Shown in pieces: positions 34,192 through 44,226 of a stretch of DNA of 64,000 nt. Source of the DNA: Flaccisagitta enflata (lineage: Eukaryota; Chaetognatha; Sagittoidea; Aphragmophora). The stretch lies in contig OZ231126.1 of assembly GCA_965153355.1 (NCBI GenBank), positions 111,414,001-111,478,000 of the forward strand, in the 5' to 3' direction. Position 1 is the stretch's first letter, and each line of letters opens with the position of its first letter. The notes under the pieces are model-generated. The model did no database searches. It saw only the letters and a list, made by a program, of their open reading frames with translations, and was not told the DNA's origin. The translations under genes and the position numbers were made by a program.

Positions 34192-35179
34192 ATATGTAAC
34201 TTTGTTATCAAATTCAACCTCTCATGGGCTTCACAAAAATAATAAAAATTATTCTTTTTGTACATCCTTTAGCGAACCTTTGGCTTTAAATGGCGTAGGA
34301 AAATTGGGGTTATACGAATTCAGTTTTTCTACAGCATTGGAATCTGATACTGATCTAACAAGCTGTATAGAGATATTTTCTTGGCGAGTAAAAAGATTTG
34401 CTTTAAGAAAGCAAGCAGGAGAAACAGTGAAAATTTTCACTGGTTATGGACGAAAAATTACTGTAACTGACAGTCAACTTCCGTTGCCTAAACCTAGAAA
34501 AGATCAGTTCAACCCGAACAAATGGGTGAGATTGTCTTCTAAGGATATGGATAATGTTGAAAGTTTCATAGGAAGTATCAATGCTGTAATCTTTAACCAA
34601 TGCGATGATTTAAAGGATGCTAAAAAACCTTTATTTGTATATGATCCACTTATGCGAAAATTATGGTTCAATTATGATAAAGCTCATCCAGAATTCGTTA
34701 CAATACGCATACGTGGTGAAATGTTAAAAAAATTTGGTGTTTGTCAGCATTTTGAACCGTTACCAATTGATGAAATCATAATTGGGAAAAATAAAACTGG
34801 TTCGAGTTTCAGATTTGACAATAAGACATTAAATTTCAATGCAGACTTTTTAGAAGACTTGGAGACTCAATGTGATTTTCGGAATTTCTTTCAATACATT
34901 CCTCATGTCCGTCCGTCTGTCACGGATTTGCTGATATATACAGACGCGGTAACAGAGTCCAGGATTGGTAGTTCAAAGGTCTCAGTCATAAAATGGATTG
35001 AAAATGATGATTCTCAAGTGATTAGCCGTAAATGTATCAATTTTGCTCAATCAATGCAATATTACGACACGTCAAAGGAATATTTAACTGAGTTAACTAT
35101 ACAAATCCGCGATCAAGCAGGTCGTTTTGTAAAGCTCTTAGACCCTGTACGGATCGTTTTACATGTCATTCATCCGTAG
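34184..35179 (+). CDS. Penton-like minor capsid protein candidate
   Basis: A 331-residue ORF whose ATG (34184) overlaps the integrase stop. The N-terminus (YVTLLSNSTSHGLHKNNKN, then FCTSFSEPLALNGVGKLGLYEF) follows a pattern widespread in Polinton-linked proteins: a peptide-SN-S start, a short linker, then a strand ending LxLNGxxxxGLxE. The rest is mixed beta-rich sequence with an Arg/Lys-rich middle. Position between integrase and major capsid protein fits the vertex (penton, single jelly-roll) protein. I infer the role from pattern and synteny; a structure prediction would decide. Confidence 0.6.
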   Translation: MSEYVTLLSNSTSHGLHKNNKNYSFCTSFSEPLALNGVGKLGLYEFSFSTALESDTDLTSCIEIFSWRVKRFALRKQAGETVKIFTGYGRKITVTDSQLPLPKPRKDQFNPNKWVRLSSKDMDNVESFIGSINAVIFNQCDDLKDAKKPLFVYDPLMRKLWFNYDKAHPEFVTIRIRGEMLKKFGVCQHFEPLPIDEIIIGKNKTGSSFRFDNKTLNFNADFLEDLETQCDFRNFFQYIPHVRPSVTDLLIYTDAVTESRIGSSKVSVIKWIENDDSQVISRKCINFAQSMQYYDTSKEYLTELTIQIRDQAGRFVKLLDPVRIVLHVIHP

Positions 35180-35184
35180 ACATC

Positions 35185-35646
35185 ATGACTAACATTCAAC
35201 GAGGTCGTTGGGCGGGGCTTCGTCTTAATAATTCTCATTTGATTAAAAACTTATCTCCTTACAAATTATCACGATATGGAGCCAATCTTATTCGCTCTGG
35301 TGCGTCTATTATGACTCAGGCTGCTACTGAGAGTATAAAAGGGGGTCAATCATCACCCCAGACTGACATTGATATCGATGATGACAATAAAGTGTCCTCT
35401 CTTGTTAGTCATTTGGGCTTGAATACTGATTTACCAGAGTTTAGTGCGAAAAAGCAAAAAAAAACCCAACCAAAACCAAAACAAACCAAAACAAAACAAA
35501 GTAAACCGAAACAAACCAAAACAAAACAAATCAAAACATCACCAAACAAAACAAAACCGAACAAAACAAAGGTCCTACAGAAACAAAAGACCAAATCAGT
35601 CAAGACCAAATCAGTAAAGTTTCAACCTCGAACCATTTTTGACTAA
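35185..35646 (+). CDS. Small basic protein, possible DNA-binding core protein
   Basis: A 153-residue ORF starting five bases after the previous stop. Residues 1-60 are moderately basic (GRWAGLRLNNSHLIKNLSPY) with a hydrophobic patch. Residues about 88-145 are Lys/Thr/Gln/Pro repeats from AAACAAAAC-type low-complexity DNA. Basic, low-complexity proteins encoded among capsid genes are typical of DNA-condensing core proteins in adenovirus-like systems. Function is inferred only. Confidence 0.5.
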   Translation: MTNIQRGRWAGLRLNNSHLIKNLSPYKLSRYGANLIRSGASIMTQAATESIKGGQSSPQTDIDIDDDNKVSSLVSHLGLNTDLPEFSAKKQKKTQPKPKQTKTKQSKPKQTKTKQIKTSPNKTKPNKTKVLQKQKTKSVKTKSVKFQPRTIFD

Positions 35647-35647
35647 A

Positions 35648-36576
35648 ATGGCGGCCCCCGGAGTAGATCCCCTTGAAAAGAGTGTCAACTCAGCTGAAAT
35701 TCCATCAACGTCTGAGGCACTTAATTTATGGGAGACAGAGAAGATTGACCACTCTGTGCTCAATTATTATTATGAACAAAAATCACCTAATGCTCAACTG
35801 AGTCAAAAACCCCAAACCCGTATTTTTACAGTAAATCTTGAACCCTCGAAGCATTTCACTTCTTGTCGGGCGTCTTTTATCAGTTTTGAAATAAGGCTGG
35901 TCAAACTACCTGATCATGAAAAATTACCACCTATACATCCCCAGCCAAGTTTGAATGTCCCCAACACGGGGGATGTAAATCTCTCAACCAATGACAATGT
36001 GACTTCAAGCCAAATTGACCAATCAGAAGCCAGACTGCCTTCACCATCGACACAACATGAATGTATTGGAAACAAATTTGTTCTCGACGACGATGAGCTT
36101 CACAGCAGAAAGAAGAGACTTGAGGAGAAAAAAGAAAGATTTGAAATGGAAAAAAAGAAAAAACAAGAAAGAATGCGAAGATGGATAGAGGAGCAAGAGG
36201 AATATAGAAGGAGATGGCAAGAGAAAAATTCTGAGTCACAAAAACATAAAATGCATTGTAAACGGAAAAGAGATTTAACGACAGGATTGCCCGAGCATGA
36301 TGTCGAGGCTAAAAGACGTAAAATGTTGGATCAGAGAGAATTTCATGATCGGAAAAGGAAAAGGCGGACAGATTGCCCAACTGATAGAGATGTTGAATTG
36401 GAAATGAGAAAGAAAAGAAAGAAAGAAGACGGAAAAGAAGAGATGAATATCAAAGACGATCCAAATCCAGACCCACCCCCCCCAACACCATATCCAGGCG
36501 CAAATTTGGACAATGCTGCTGGTAGGTAGATAGGTTGGTAGGTAGGTAGGGTAGGTAGGTAGGTAGGTCAGTAGGT

Positions 36577-36660
<84 letters not shown>

Positions 36661-37501
36661 GCCTGGTTTCGACTATGAGAACCAATCAAAGAGCAGGATT
36701 TCAGTAGAGGGGCTAATCAGAGGTGGGAAAGTGTGAAACACCAATGAGAGAGCTTTTGTTCAGGAAGGAGCCAATTAAAGCGTTTGTTTTGCCTAGTTAC
36801 CAATGTTCTAAACTTCTCATCTTTATTTTTTTTATTTTGTTCAGGTGTTTTGATTTTTTCGGATATTGATATGAGGGTGAATGGGTCCTCAATTACATCA
36901 TGTTATGGACATTATAATTTGATGGGGTGGTTGATGCTTTTGCGCTTCTCGAATGACAGCCGTGGAGTGAAGCTGGAGGGTCTGGCGTGGGCAGATGAGG
37001 CGGACGCGTCTAGTATGGATTTTACTGGTCCTAGCAACTTTAAAAAACGTTATGAGCTACTTAAAGAGAGCAAATATTTAAAAATTATTTCACCTTTGTT
37101 TTTGCCACTTCATCTGCAGCCTCGTTATTTACCACCTCTAATAAATCTAAGTTATACATTCCACCTAGCCTCTGACAAACAAGTAATTAAAACGGAATGT
37201 ACCTCTTTTGATGTTGGTTTTGAAATACGAAATTTTAAGTTTCATTCTTGTAAAATTATCGTGGACCCAACTGTAGCTCTGAGCATAGAAACCAAACTGA
37301 TGAAGACCCCTATGAATTATCCCATTTTTAATTGGCGTCTTACATCTTTGAATGTACCTGCTGGTCTGATTAATTGGTCTCAAGAGGATGTCTTCTTCCA
37401 ATCACAAACTCCTGAAATAGTATATCTAATGATACAACCTCAAGTGAGTATGCTACAGCTATATGCAAGTTGTCTATGTGCAATTTTCTCTCTATGTGCA
37501 A

Positions 37502-37551
<50 letters not shown>

Positions 37552-37612
37552 ATTCTAGTCGGATATGAGCCAATCAGAGGAAGGGATTTTGGGAAGGAGC
37601 ACGAATCAGAGG

Positions 37613-37690
<78 letters not shown>

Positions 37691-38265
37691 GATTCAAGTC
37701 GGATATGAGCCAATCAGAGGAAGGGATTTTGGAAAGAACCAATCAGAGAGTTTGTTTTGCCTAGTAACCCAGTTAACATTCTTTTCTAGTAACCCAGTTA
37801 ACATTCTTTTCTTATTTCTTTCCCCAGATCAATAATATTGGTGATTACAAAAAATCATTGTTCGATTTCAAAAGAAATGGATTAGTCAATGCCCATTTTT
37901 ATTTGGACAGTATCAAGTATCCATCATATGACTTTAACTTTACTGATGATAGTGAAGTTAGTCACGCTAATGTACTAGGCTGGGCAACAGCGTTCTCAAG
38001 CTCAGATCTATTTCAGGATGAATCATATTGGCCGGACATTTCCAGATTTATGACCTCATATTTCATACTAAAATTTGATTTTGGAGTTATGGATGACAAT
38101 GGATCAAGCCCCATCAGAGCTGTCTCTAAGTCTGGCAATTGTCGTCTTGATTTGCAATTTAAGAACGCTGACAATGGCAATCTCAAAATTTTTTTACTGC
38201 AAAAATATTCAAATTGCTTGCAAATTGACCTGAATAGGAATGCTCTACGAAATTATGTATTATAG
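35648..38265 (+). CDS. Major capsid protein (double jelly-roll), three exons
   Basis: The hexon-like protein would form the icosahedral shell. Exons: 35648-36521, 36845-37443 and 37828-38265, giving 636 residues with clean phases (1, then 0). The ATG is one base after the previous stop. Exon 1 contains RIFTVNLEPSKHFTSCRASF, matching the first strand region of Polinton MCPs. It then has an unusual roughly 150-residue charged insert rich in Lys, Glu and Arg (about 36080-36440), predicted helical. Exon 2 resumes with the characteristic LIFSDIDMRVNGSSI segment and second-barrel strands (FKFHSCKIIVDPTVALSIET). Exon 3 carries NIGDYKKSLFDF and a C-terminal strand ending LQIDLNRNALRNYVL. Introns hold (CT)n tracts and CCAAT-like repeats. 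The fold call rests on motif pattern and position. Confidence 0.82.
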
Positions 38266-38287
38266 TATAGTTTATACTATATACTAC

Positions 38288-38338
<51 letters not shown>

Positions 38339-38400
38339 CTCCAATCTCGGATGAGCCAATCAGAGAGAAGGAGCGACTCGAAGAGTAAACCAATCAGAGA
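36580..38400. repeat. (CT)n plus CCAATCAG module, repeated four times
   Basis: (CT)n tracts (36580-36657, 37507-37547, 37617-37686, 38288-38334) are each followed by a related block with a GAGCCAATCAGAGGAAGGG-type sequence. The two central copies share GTCGGATATGAGCCAATCAG exactly. CCAAT-like words occur near 36681, 36739, 36768, 37570, 37707, 37737, 38353 and 38388. The modules fill both MCP introns and the MCP-protease spacer. CCAATCAG is the binding consensus of NF-Y, so these may be regulatory, but they may also simply be repeated intron filler. Confidence 0.75.
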
Positions 38401-38530
38401 GGGCTGTTGAAAATGCGCTTGGATTCAAAATGACGTCGACCATGCTATGATTCATTGCTCAAAATACGTATTTTTTGTTGTTTTTGGGACGTCTGCCACT
38501 AAGAAGCTTGATCAGATATAAAAAAGAGGA
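38353..38530 (+). promoter_or_regulatory. Candidate promoter upstream of the protease gene
   Basis: Two CCAATCAGAGAG boxes (near 38353 and 38388) are followed by CAGATATAAAAAAGAGG, a TATA-like box at 38517-38524. The protease ATG is 300 bases further on, leaving room for a 5' UTR. No initiator was defined. Confidence 0.4.
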
Positions 38531-38676
38531 GGAATAGGCAAACACATAAAAACACCCATAAAATCTGAATTTGTTGTGAGGAAGTCGAAGGAGGAGGATC
38601 GTCGATTTACATTCTCTGCATGGAAAGAAGTAATCTGTTTTTTACAATTTTGACCCTTGTTGGTAACTAGTGCGCT

Positions 38677-38682
<6 letters not shown>

Positions 38683-38728
<46 letters not shown>
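38683..38728. repeat. (CT)n microsatellite in the protease leader
   Basis: A pure (CT)n tract of about 45 bases between the candidate TATA box and the protease start codon. It may lie in a leader intron, since a GGTAACTAG donor-like site precedes it. Confidence 0.9.
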
Positions 38729-38731
<3 letters not shown>

Positions 38732-38829
38732 GAAAAGATGATTCATCTTGTGTGTGTTCTGGGATAGAAAACATGGTCAAAGGATAGAAGACATTTGTCT
38801 ATCTTTATCTGCTGCTCTTAACAAACAAA

Positions 38830-39459
38830 ATGAACGGGCTTCAAATTTTGAATGCTTTAAAGTCAGACCCTGTGTGTAATAGGCTTTCGCCAATTGTGAT
38901 ATGTCAAGATCAAAGTTTATCATATATCACAAAAGAGTCTAAACATAAACTTGTAGTAATAAATTCAAGTAATACTACAGAAAAATTTGGAAAACATTGG
39001 TTGAGTTTAAATCTAGAGGGCCTAGATTTAGAAAAAAATAGATATATTCAACTCTATGATAGTGCTGGAAAAAATCTAAAAGACACACCTATTTTAGAGA
39101 AAGCTATAAAACTAGCAAAAAAAAAATACAAAGCCAAACTATTAAGTCTTAAAACAGTCCAAATGTCTATTCTATCCAGCTGTGGAGCTCATACTTTAGC
39201 TTGCTTATGGCTTTCATCTAGAAAACTGTTACCAAATGACATCATTCATCTATTTTACAGTGAAAAAAATGTCAAAAATTTACAAAATCATTACAAAAAT
39301 GATTGTTTAGTTGCCTTCTTCGTGCATACAATATTTCCCAATATAAGGAAGAATTATTCTGTCTTAGACCTCATTTTCGATTGGGACTTCTTGAATCAAC
39401 AACGGAAAAACGAAAAAAAAGAAAAAAAAGAAAAAAAAGAAAAAAAAAATCTTTCATGA
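38830..39459 (+). CDS. Adenain-like cysteine protease (capsid maturation)
   Basis: A 209-residue protein with the adenovirus protease active-site order: H56 in FGKHWLSL, D77 in IQLYDSAG, Q111 in KTVQMS and nucleophile C118 in SSCGAHTLACLW. In adenain the order is His, Glu/Asp, Gln, Cys, with a Cys-Gly step, all matched here. Such enzymes (ULP1-like, C5 family) cleave capsid and core precursors during virion maturation. Length is normal for the family. The C-terminus is a lysine/glutamate run from an AAAAAAG repeat and may be dispensable. The stop codon overlaps the next start in ATGA (39456-39459). High confidence. Confidence 0.9.
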   Translation: MNGLQILNALKSDPVCNRLSPIVICQDQSLSYITKESKHKLVVINSSNTTEKFGKHWLSLNLEGLDLEKNRYIQLYDSAGKNLKDTPILEKAIKLAKKKYKAKLLSLKTVQMSILSSCGAHTLACLWLSSRKLLPNDIIHLFYSEKNVKNLQNHYKNDCLVAFFVHTIFPNIRKNYSVLDLIFDWDFLNQQRKNEKKEKKEKKEKKNLS

Positions 39460-39878
39460 AATCGGATGGTGGTAAACTATTTAAGAGATACATTAAACTG
39501 AATTCCAGTCAAAATCAAAAACGACCTTTTCCTTCATGGAGCATGGCTCGATTCAAAGCAAGTATAAAGCAAGCCGGCAGGAGAGGAGTCACCAAGAGAG
39601 GAGGAAGGAGGAGGAGGAGGGGAAGGAGGAGAAGACGAACCAAAAGACGGACAACCCGACGGACAAGAAACCTAGCTCTCATGGGAGGGAAAAGAAGACG
39701 AAGAGTAGCCCTAAAAGGAAATATGCTTCCAGCCACTCAACTCAGGGGATTGGGGAGGCCAAAAAAATGGCGAAGAATTCCAATGGAAGTAATGCTGGAA
39801 GGAAAGGGCAGGGGCGGGCAGGACCACTATCGAAATTATATGTCAAGACTGGACAATTACCGGGCAGGCTTACAATAA
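39456..39878 (+). CDS. Arg-rich core-like protein
   Basis: A 140-residue ORF starting inside the protease stop (ATGA). After KLFKRYIKLNSS there is a very basic stretch (about residues 35-75) of Arg/Lys/Gly including RRRRRGRRRRR, then a further KRRRR cluster. The C-terminus ends YRNYMSRLDNYRAGLQ. Arg clusters and the position beside the protease recall adenovirus core proteins that condense DNA and are protease substrates. No cleavage site was identified. A second ORF overlaps most of it in another frame. Confidence 0.6.
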   Translation: MKSDGGKLFKRYIKLNSSQNQKRPFPSWSMARFKASIKQAGRRGVTKRGGRRRRRGRRRRRTKRRTTRRTRNLALMGGKRRRRVALKGNMLPATQLRGLGRPKKWRRIPMEVMLEGKGRGGQDHYRNYMSRLDNYRAGLQ

Positions 39879-40393
39879 CGCCATCGTGTCTCAGAAATTT
39901 GAAAGAAAGACTTGAAAAGATCACCAATGTTCTCACTGCCATCGAAACAAAACATATGATCAAAAAGCCTGACACTAAAAAGAAAACAAAAGCAGAGAAA
40001 GAGACGCAAAATCTTAAGTCATGCAAGCGCGCAAAGACGAGTGTTTGTAAGGCTTCCCCCTTGTCTCCGTCGTCATCGATATCGTCGTTTCAATCTGGAT
40101 CGGGAAGAGAAGATGGACAAAGAGAAGAGAAGACTACGCCCATAGATGATTTCTTTAGCAATCATCAACAAGCCAAGAACTATTACTATGATACACTTTC
40201 TCCGACGCGAGCGAGAGACGGTGACGCGAGAGACGGTGACGCGCGCGCGAGCAGTGACGTGGATTTGAGGGTGAGAGGGGGGGACTCAAGCCTATTTAAA
40301 GATTTCCCGGCCTATGCTGATTTATACTCTGATTTCGAATCAGAACTAAGCAGCCTAAGCGGACGGGGAGAGAACCAAGGGACGAGTTACTGA
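39536..40393 (+). CDS. Unknown charged ORF overlapping the Arg-rich gene
   Basis: A 285-residue frame from ATG 39536. It overlaps the Arg-rich ORF by 343 bases and then continues alone for about 515 bases. Outside the overlap it encodes PSCLRNLKERLEKITNVLTA, a helical segment, then Lys-rich and Ser-rich regions, a DGDARDGDARASSD repeat and an aromatic-acidic end (KDFPAYADLYSDFESEL). The non-overlapping part looks like real protein. It may be the downstream exon of a spliced or frameshifted product of the Arg-rich gene rather than an independent gene. Function unknown. Confidence 0.5.
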   Translation: MEHGSIQSKYKASRQERSHQERRKEEEEGKEEKTNQKTDNPTDKKPSSHGREKKTKSSPKRKYASSHSTQGIGEAKKMAKNSNGSNAGRKGQGRAGPLSKLYVKTGQLPGRLTITPSCLRNLKERLEKITNVLTAIETKHMIKKPDTKKKTKAEKETQNLKSCKRAKTSVCKASPLSPSSSISSFQSGSGREDGQREEKTTPIDDFFSNHQQAKNYYYDTLSPTRARDGDARDGDARASSDVDLRVRGGDSSLFKDFPAYADLYSDFESELSSLSGRGENQGTSY

Positions 40394-40434
40394 ACTGAAC
40401 AAAAAGTTAACTCGCCTCTTGATTTTCTCTTTCT

Positions 40435-40515
40435 CAACTCTATCCATCCGCTTCATCGCTTCCTCGCTTCCTCACTTCATCGCTTCCTCGCTTCCTCGCT
40501 TCCTCACATCTCAAC
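40435..40515. repeat. CTTCCTCGCTTC minisatellite
   Basis: Tandem CATCGCTTCCTCGCTTCCTC words repeated with small changes. It lies in the spacer before the ten-exon gene. Confidence 0.8.
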
Positions 40516-40785
40516 TTCCATCTATTGCCCTCGACTCTTCGACTTCCATTCGACTTCCATTCTTTGTGACAAATCTCGTCTCATCGTCTCGTCTCATCGT
40601 CTTCTCAAACTTCCATTCTTTGAATCTTTTTCTCTCTTTCTCTCTCTCTCTTTCTCTTTTCTTCTGAAGAAATGATTTTTGAAGCTTTTGTTTATTTAAT
40701 CAAATTGCTTCTTATCTTTTTCTTATAGTCTCCAGTCTTATAGTCTCCAGTCTCTATCAGTCTCTATCAGTCTCTATCAGTCTCC

Positions 40786-43700
40786 ATGCCAGAAATTATC
40801 TATTATCTTATCTTTGTCATTCTGATTGCTGCTTCTCTCTGTTTTATCTATTTCTTCACTCACTCCCTGTTATATCCTTGCGTACATGCCTGTACCCTCG
40901 CGTGTGTGCGTCGTGAAGCTTGGCCTGAAACTGAAACTCTCCCTCTGAACGAATCTACTCATCATAGACAACAGCGTCGTCAGATTTTCATCAACTTTAA
41001 AGAAAAATTTCAAGGCTCTCCATCTGACTTTGACGAACACGGTATCGGCACCGAGATGCCATACCATGATTACGACCGGTAGGGACAATATACATACAGA
41101 CATACAGACATACAGACATACAGACATACAGATATACAGACATACAGACATACAGACATACAGACATACATACAGACATTTCTGATTTTGTTATTTGTAC
41201 ATTTGTTCATACATTCATTCATTCATTCATTCATTTATTCATTCATTCATTCATTCATTCATTCATTCATTCATTATTCATTTGTTTGTTTGTCTTAGGC
41301 AAAGTCTGGAACGTATATTGAGAGACATTTGTGATCTAGATGAAGAATGTACATGTCGCAACTGTCTGGGGTAAATTCTTAAAATTCATAAAATAGATTA
41401 GAAAAAATAGAATAGAATATTATCGGTCAGTCGGTCGGTCGGTCGGTCGGTCCATTGGTAACATTTTTCTTTCAAACTTTTTTTGTTGTGATGGTTTGTT
41501 TTGTTTTGGTTTGTTCTTGTTTTGTTTGTTTTCCTCAACAATTGTTCCTGTGTGATTGCATTCTCATAAATCTTGACTATTTGCCCTATTCTAGACGGAT
41601 TCTCGACCGTCACCTTGCGGACGTCCAACACATGTTGGAACTCTCAAAGGACACGAAAATATACCTCACTCCACACGTTGCGGTATCGTCAACAGCACGC
41701 GGCGACTACTTTTCCAAGTTGAAGGAACTGCCTCTCCGAGTATTTTTTCATATGCTTGTTAATTCAGGTATTTCGAGTGACTGAGTGACTGACTGACTGA
41801 CTGACTGACTAAGTGACTGAATGACTGAGTGTCTGAGTGACTAAGTGATTGAGTGTCTGAGTGATTGAGTGACTAAGTGACTGAGTGACTGAATGTCTGA
41901 GTGACTGAGTGACTGAATGACTGAGTATCTGAATGACTAAGTGACTGAGTAACTGAGTGACTGAGTGACTGAGTGACTAAGTATCTGAATGTCTGAGTGA
42001 CTGAGTGACTGAGTGACTGAGTGTCTGAGTGACTTAGTATCTGAGCGACTGTGTGACTAAGTATCATTTTGTCATTTTATTATTTTAATTCATTTCATTT
42101 CATTTCATTTTGTTGATTTTAGGTCACGTTCTGCGTTACGCCACTTACGCTCAGGACAGCTTCAATTCGACCGGCAAACCTTGCCGAGATTTATTTCTTC
42201 CCATCGCATCAGAGCTCACATACGCTTTTGTAATCCATTCTCAACATGGATCTCGTCAAGGCATACACGGACTGGGTCGCTATGTCAGGTATTCATTTCT
42301 TCATTTATTCATTCGTTCATTCATTTGTTCATTCATTCATTTATTTGTTCAATCATTTATTTGTTCATTCATTCGTTCATTCATTTGTTCATTCATTCAT
42401 TCATGTATTCATTCATTCATTCATTCATTCATTCATTCATTCATTCAAGAGGGTCCAAAGTTGATGCTGCGAGACAAATATAGTTTTACTTATGCTATTT
42501 TCTTGTCTCGCAGCATCAATTTTGGCCCTTACGCCTTCCGCGGCGGCGTGCAAAGTGTGGACTGGGCTGCTAGCATCTCACTTTCCGTCGCCGAACTCAG
42601 TTCACTCGCCGCGCAAACGGCGACGACTACCCTCTTTCTCAAATCCATCGCAGAGGGACATGTCCGACAAGATCCAGATCATGTGAAGTAAGTTCAGTCT
42701 CTACTGTAAAATGCATGATTTGATGTTTGATTTGGTTTTGATTGACTCTGTTTTACTCTGTTTTACTCTGACTCTGCTTGACTCTGTTTGACTCTGTTGA
42801 CTTTGTTTACTCTGACTCTATTTGACTCTGTTTGAGTCTGTTCTATTGTGTATTAATTTTACTTTTACTTTGTCTTTTTTACTTAGGTCTTCATTCTGTC
42901 CTCTCTGTGGTCTCTTCGCGTCGCCAGAGGAGGGCAACTTTGTGGGCGCCCTTGTTGTCCAGCTTCGTCTTCTCCCCGATGATGTCGACAACAGACTCCA
43001 TCGTCACGCTGTTGTAGATCGTAGCGGAGTTGCGCGGTTTGAGTCGGGCGATGAGGTATGTTTGTTTCATGTTTTATATTTTCTTTCATGTCATGTAATC
43101 CTGTCTTCTTTCATTACTTTCATTATTTTCATTACTTTCATTACTTTCATCATTTTCTTAGGTGAGTGATTTTCTCGCCAAACTGGATCGAACCTTCATT
43201 CTTCAGCAGATCGATAACACGCTTCTGCAATGGCTCTCCAGTGGATGTGATACACCATTAATTCTCATCGTCAATTCAGGTATGAATAAATGGATGAATG
43301 AATGATGAATAATGATCAATGAATGATGAATGATGATCAATGTATTATGTATCATGATGAATAATGAATGATGAATGATGAATGATGATCAATGTATCAT
43401 GAACGATGAATGATGAATGATGAATGATGAATGTGCCATGTACCATGTGTTATTATTTAAACCTTTTTTTTTCTCTTTTTCTTTTGTAGAAATAATGAAG
43501 TTGGCCTCGGAAGAAGCCAGTGCAGCCTACGATCTCCCTCTGCAAAATGGGATTCCGGATCTTCAAAGCCTCATCTCACCGCAAGTCCGCGCACTTCCTC
43601 CGCCTCCCAACGTTGTAGGCGCCGTCGCTGCTCCAGAGGTACAGGAGATGCCTGTCGTCCCTGTTGGACTCCCATCTGTTCTTCCTTCCGCCATGGGAGT

Positions 43701-44192
43701 GTTGCCTTCCCCCCCCGTGCCTCCTCCCGTGCTTCCTCCTGTCACCCAAGTTCTTCCTCAGCAACGAGAGCCTCTCGTAGAAAGAGTCCTACCTCAACAA
43801 CGTGCGGAAACTGCGCATGCGCTGCACGCGCGTGCTGTGAGCGAGGTAAGTCTTGTGATTGTTTGTCTCTTGTGATTGTTTGTCTGTTATGGTTGTTTGT
43901 CTTTTGTTTTGTCTCTGTATTTTTGTCTTCCGAAAGCTTGATCTATTTTAGTTCTAATCTCTGTGTGTGTGTGTTAATTTACAGCTCATGTCAAGACGAT
44001 TGGCGTCAAATCCGTCATTCGATGTTCCGCCCAGACAACCTCTTGTTCAGCCACTTCCGTCTGAAGTTGAACGTCAACAACAACAACAACAACAACAACA
44101 GTCCTCCACGCAAGCGCAACAGTCCTCGACGGCGTTAGCGATTCATCAACAACTTCAACAACAAACACAATCTCGTCTTTTTCGTCAACGTC

Positions 44193-44226
<34 letters not shown>

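Noticed and set aside
42181-42483. Separate small proteins made of Ser-Phe-Ile-His repeats
   Set aside because: They read through intron 4, which is an (ATTC)n microsatellite bordered by good splice sites.
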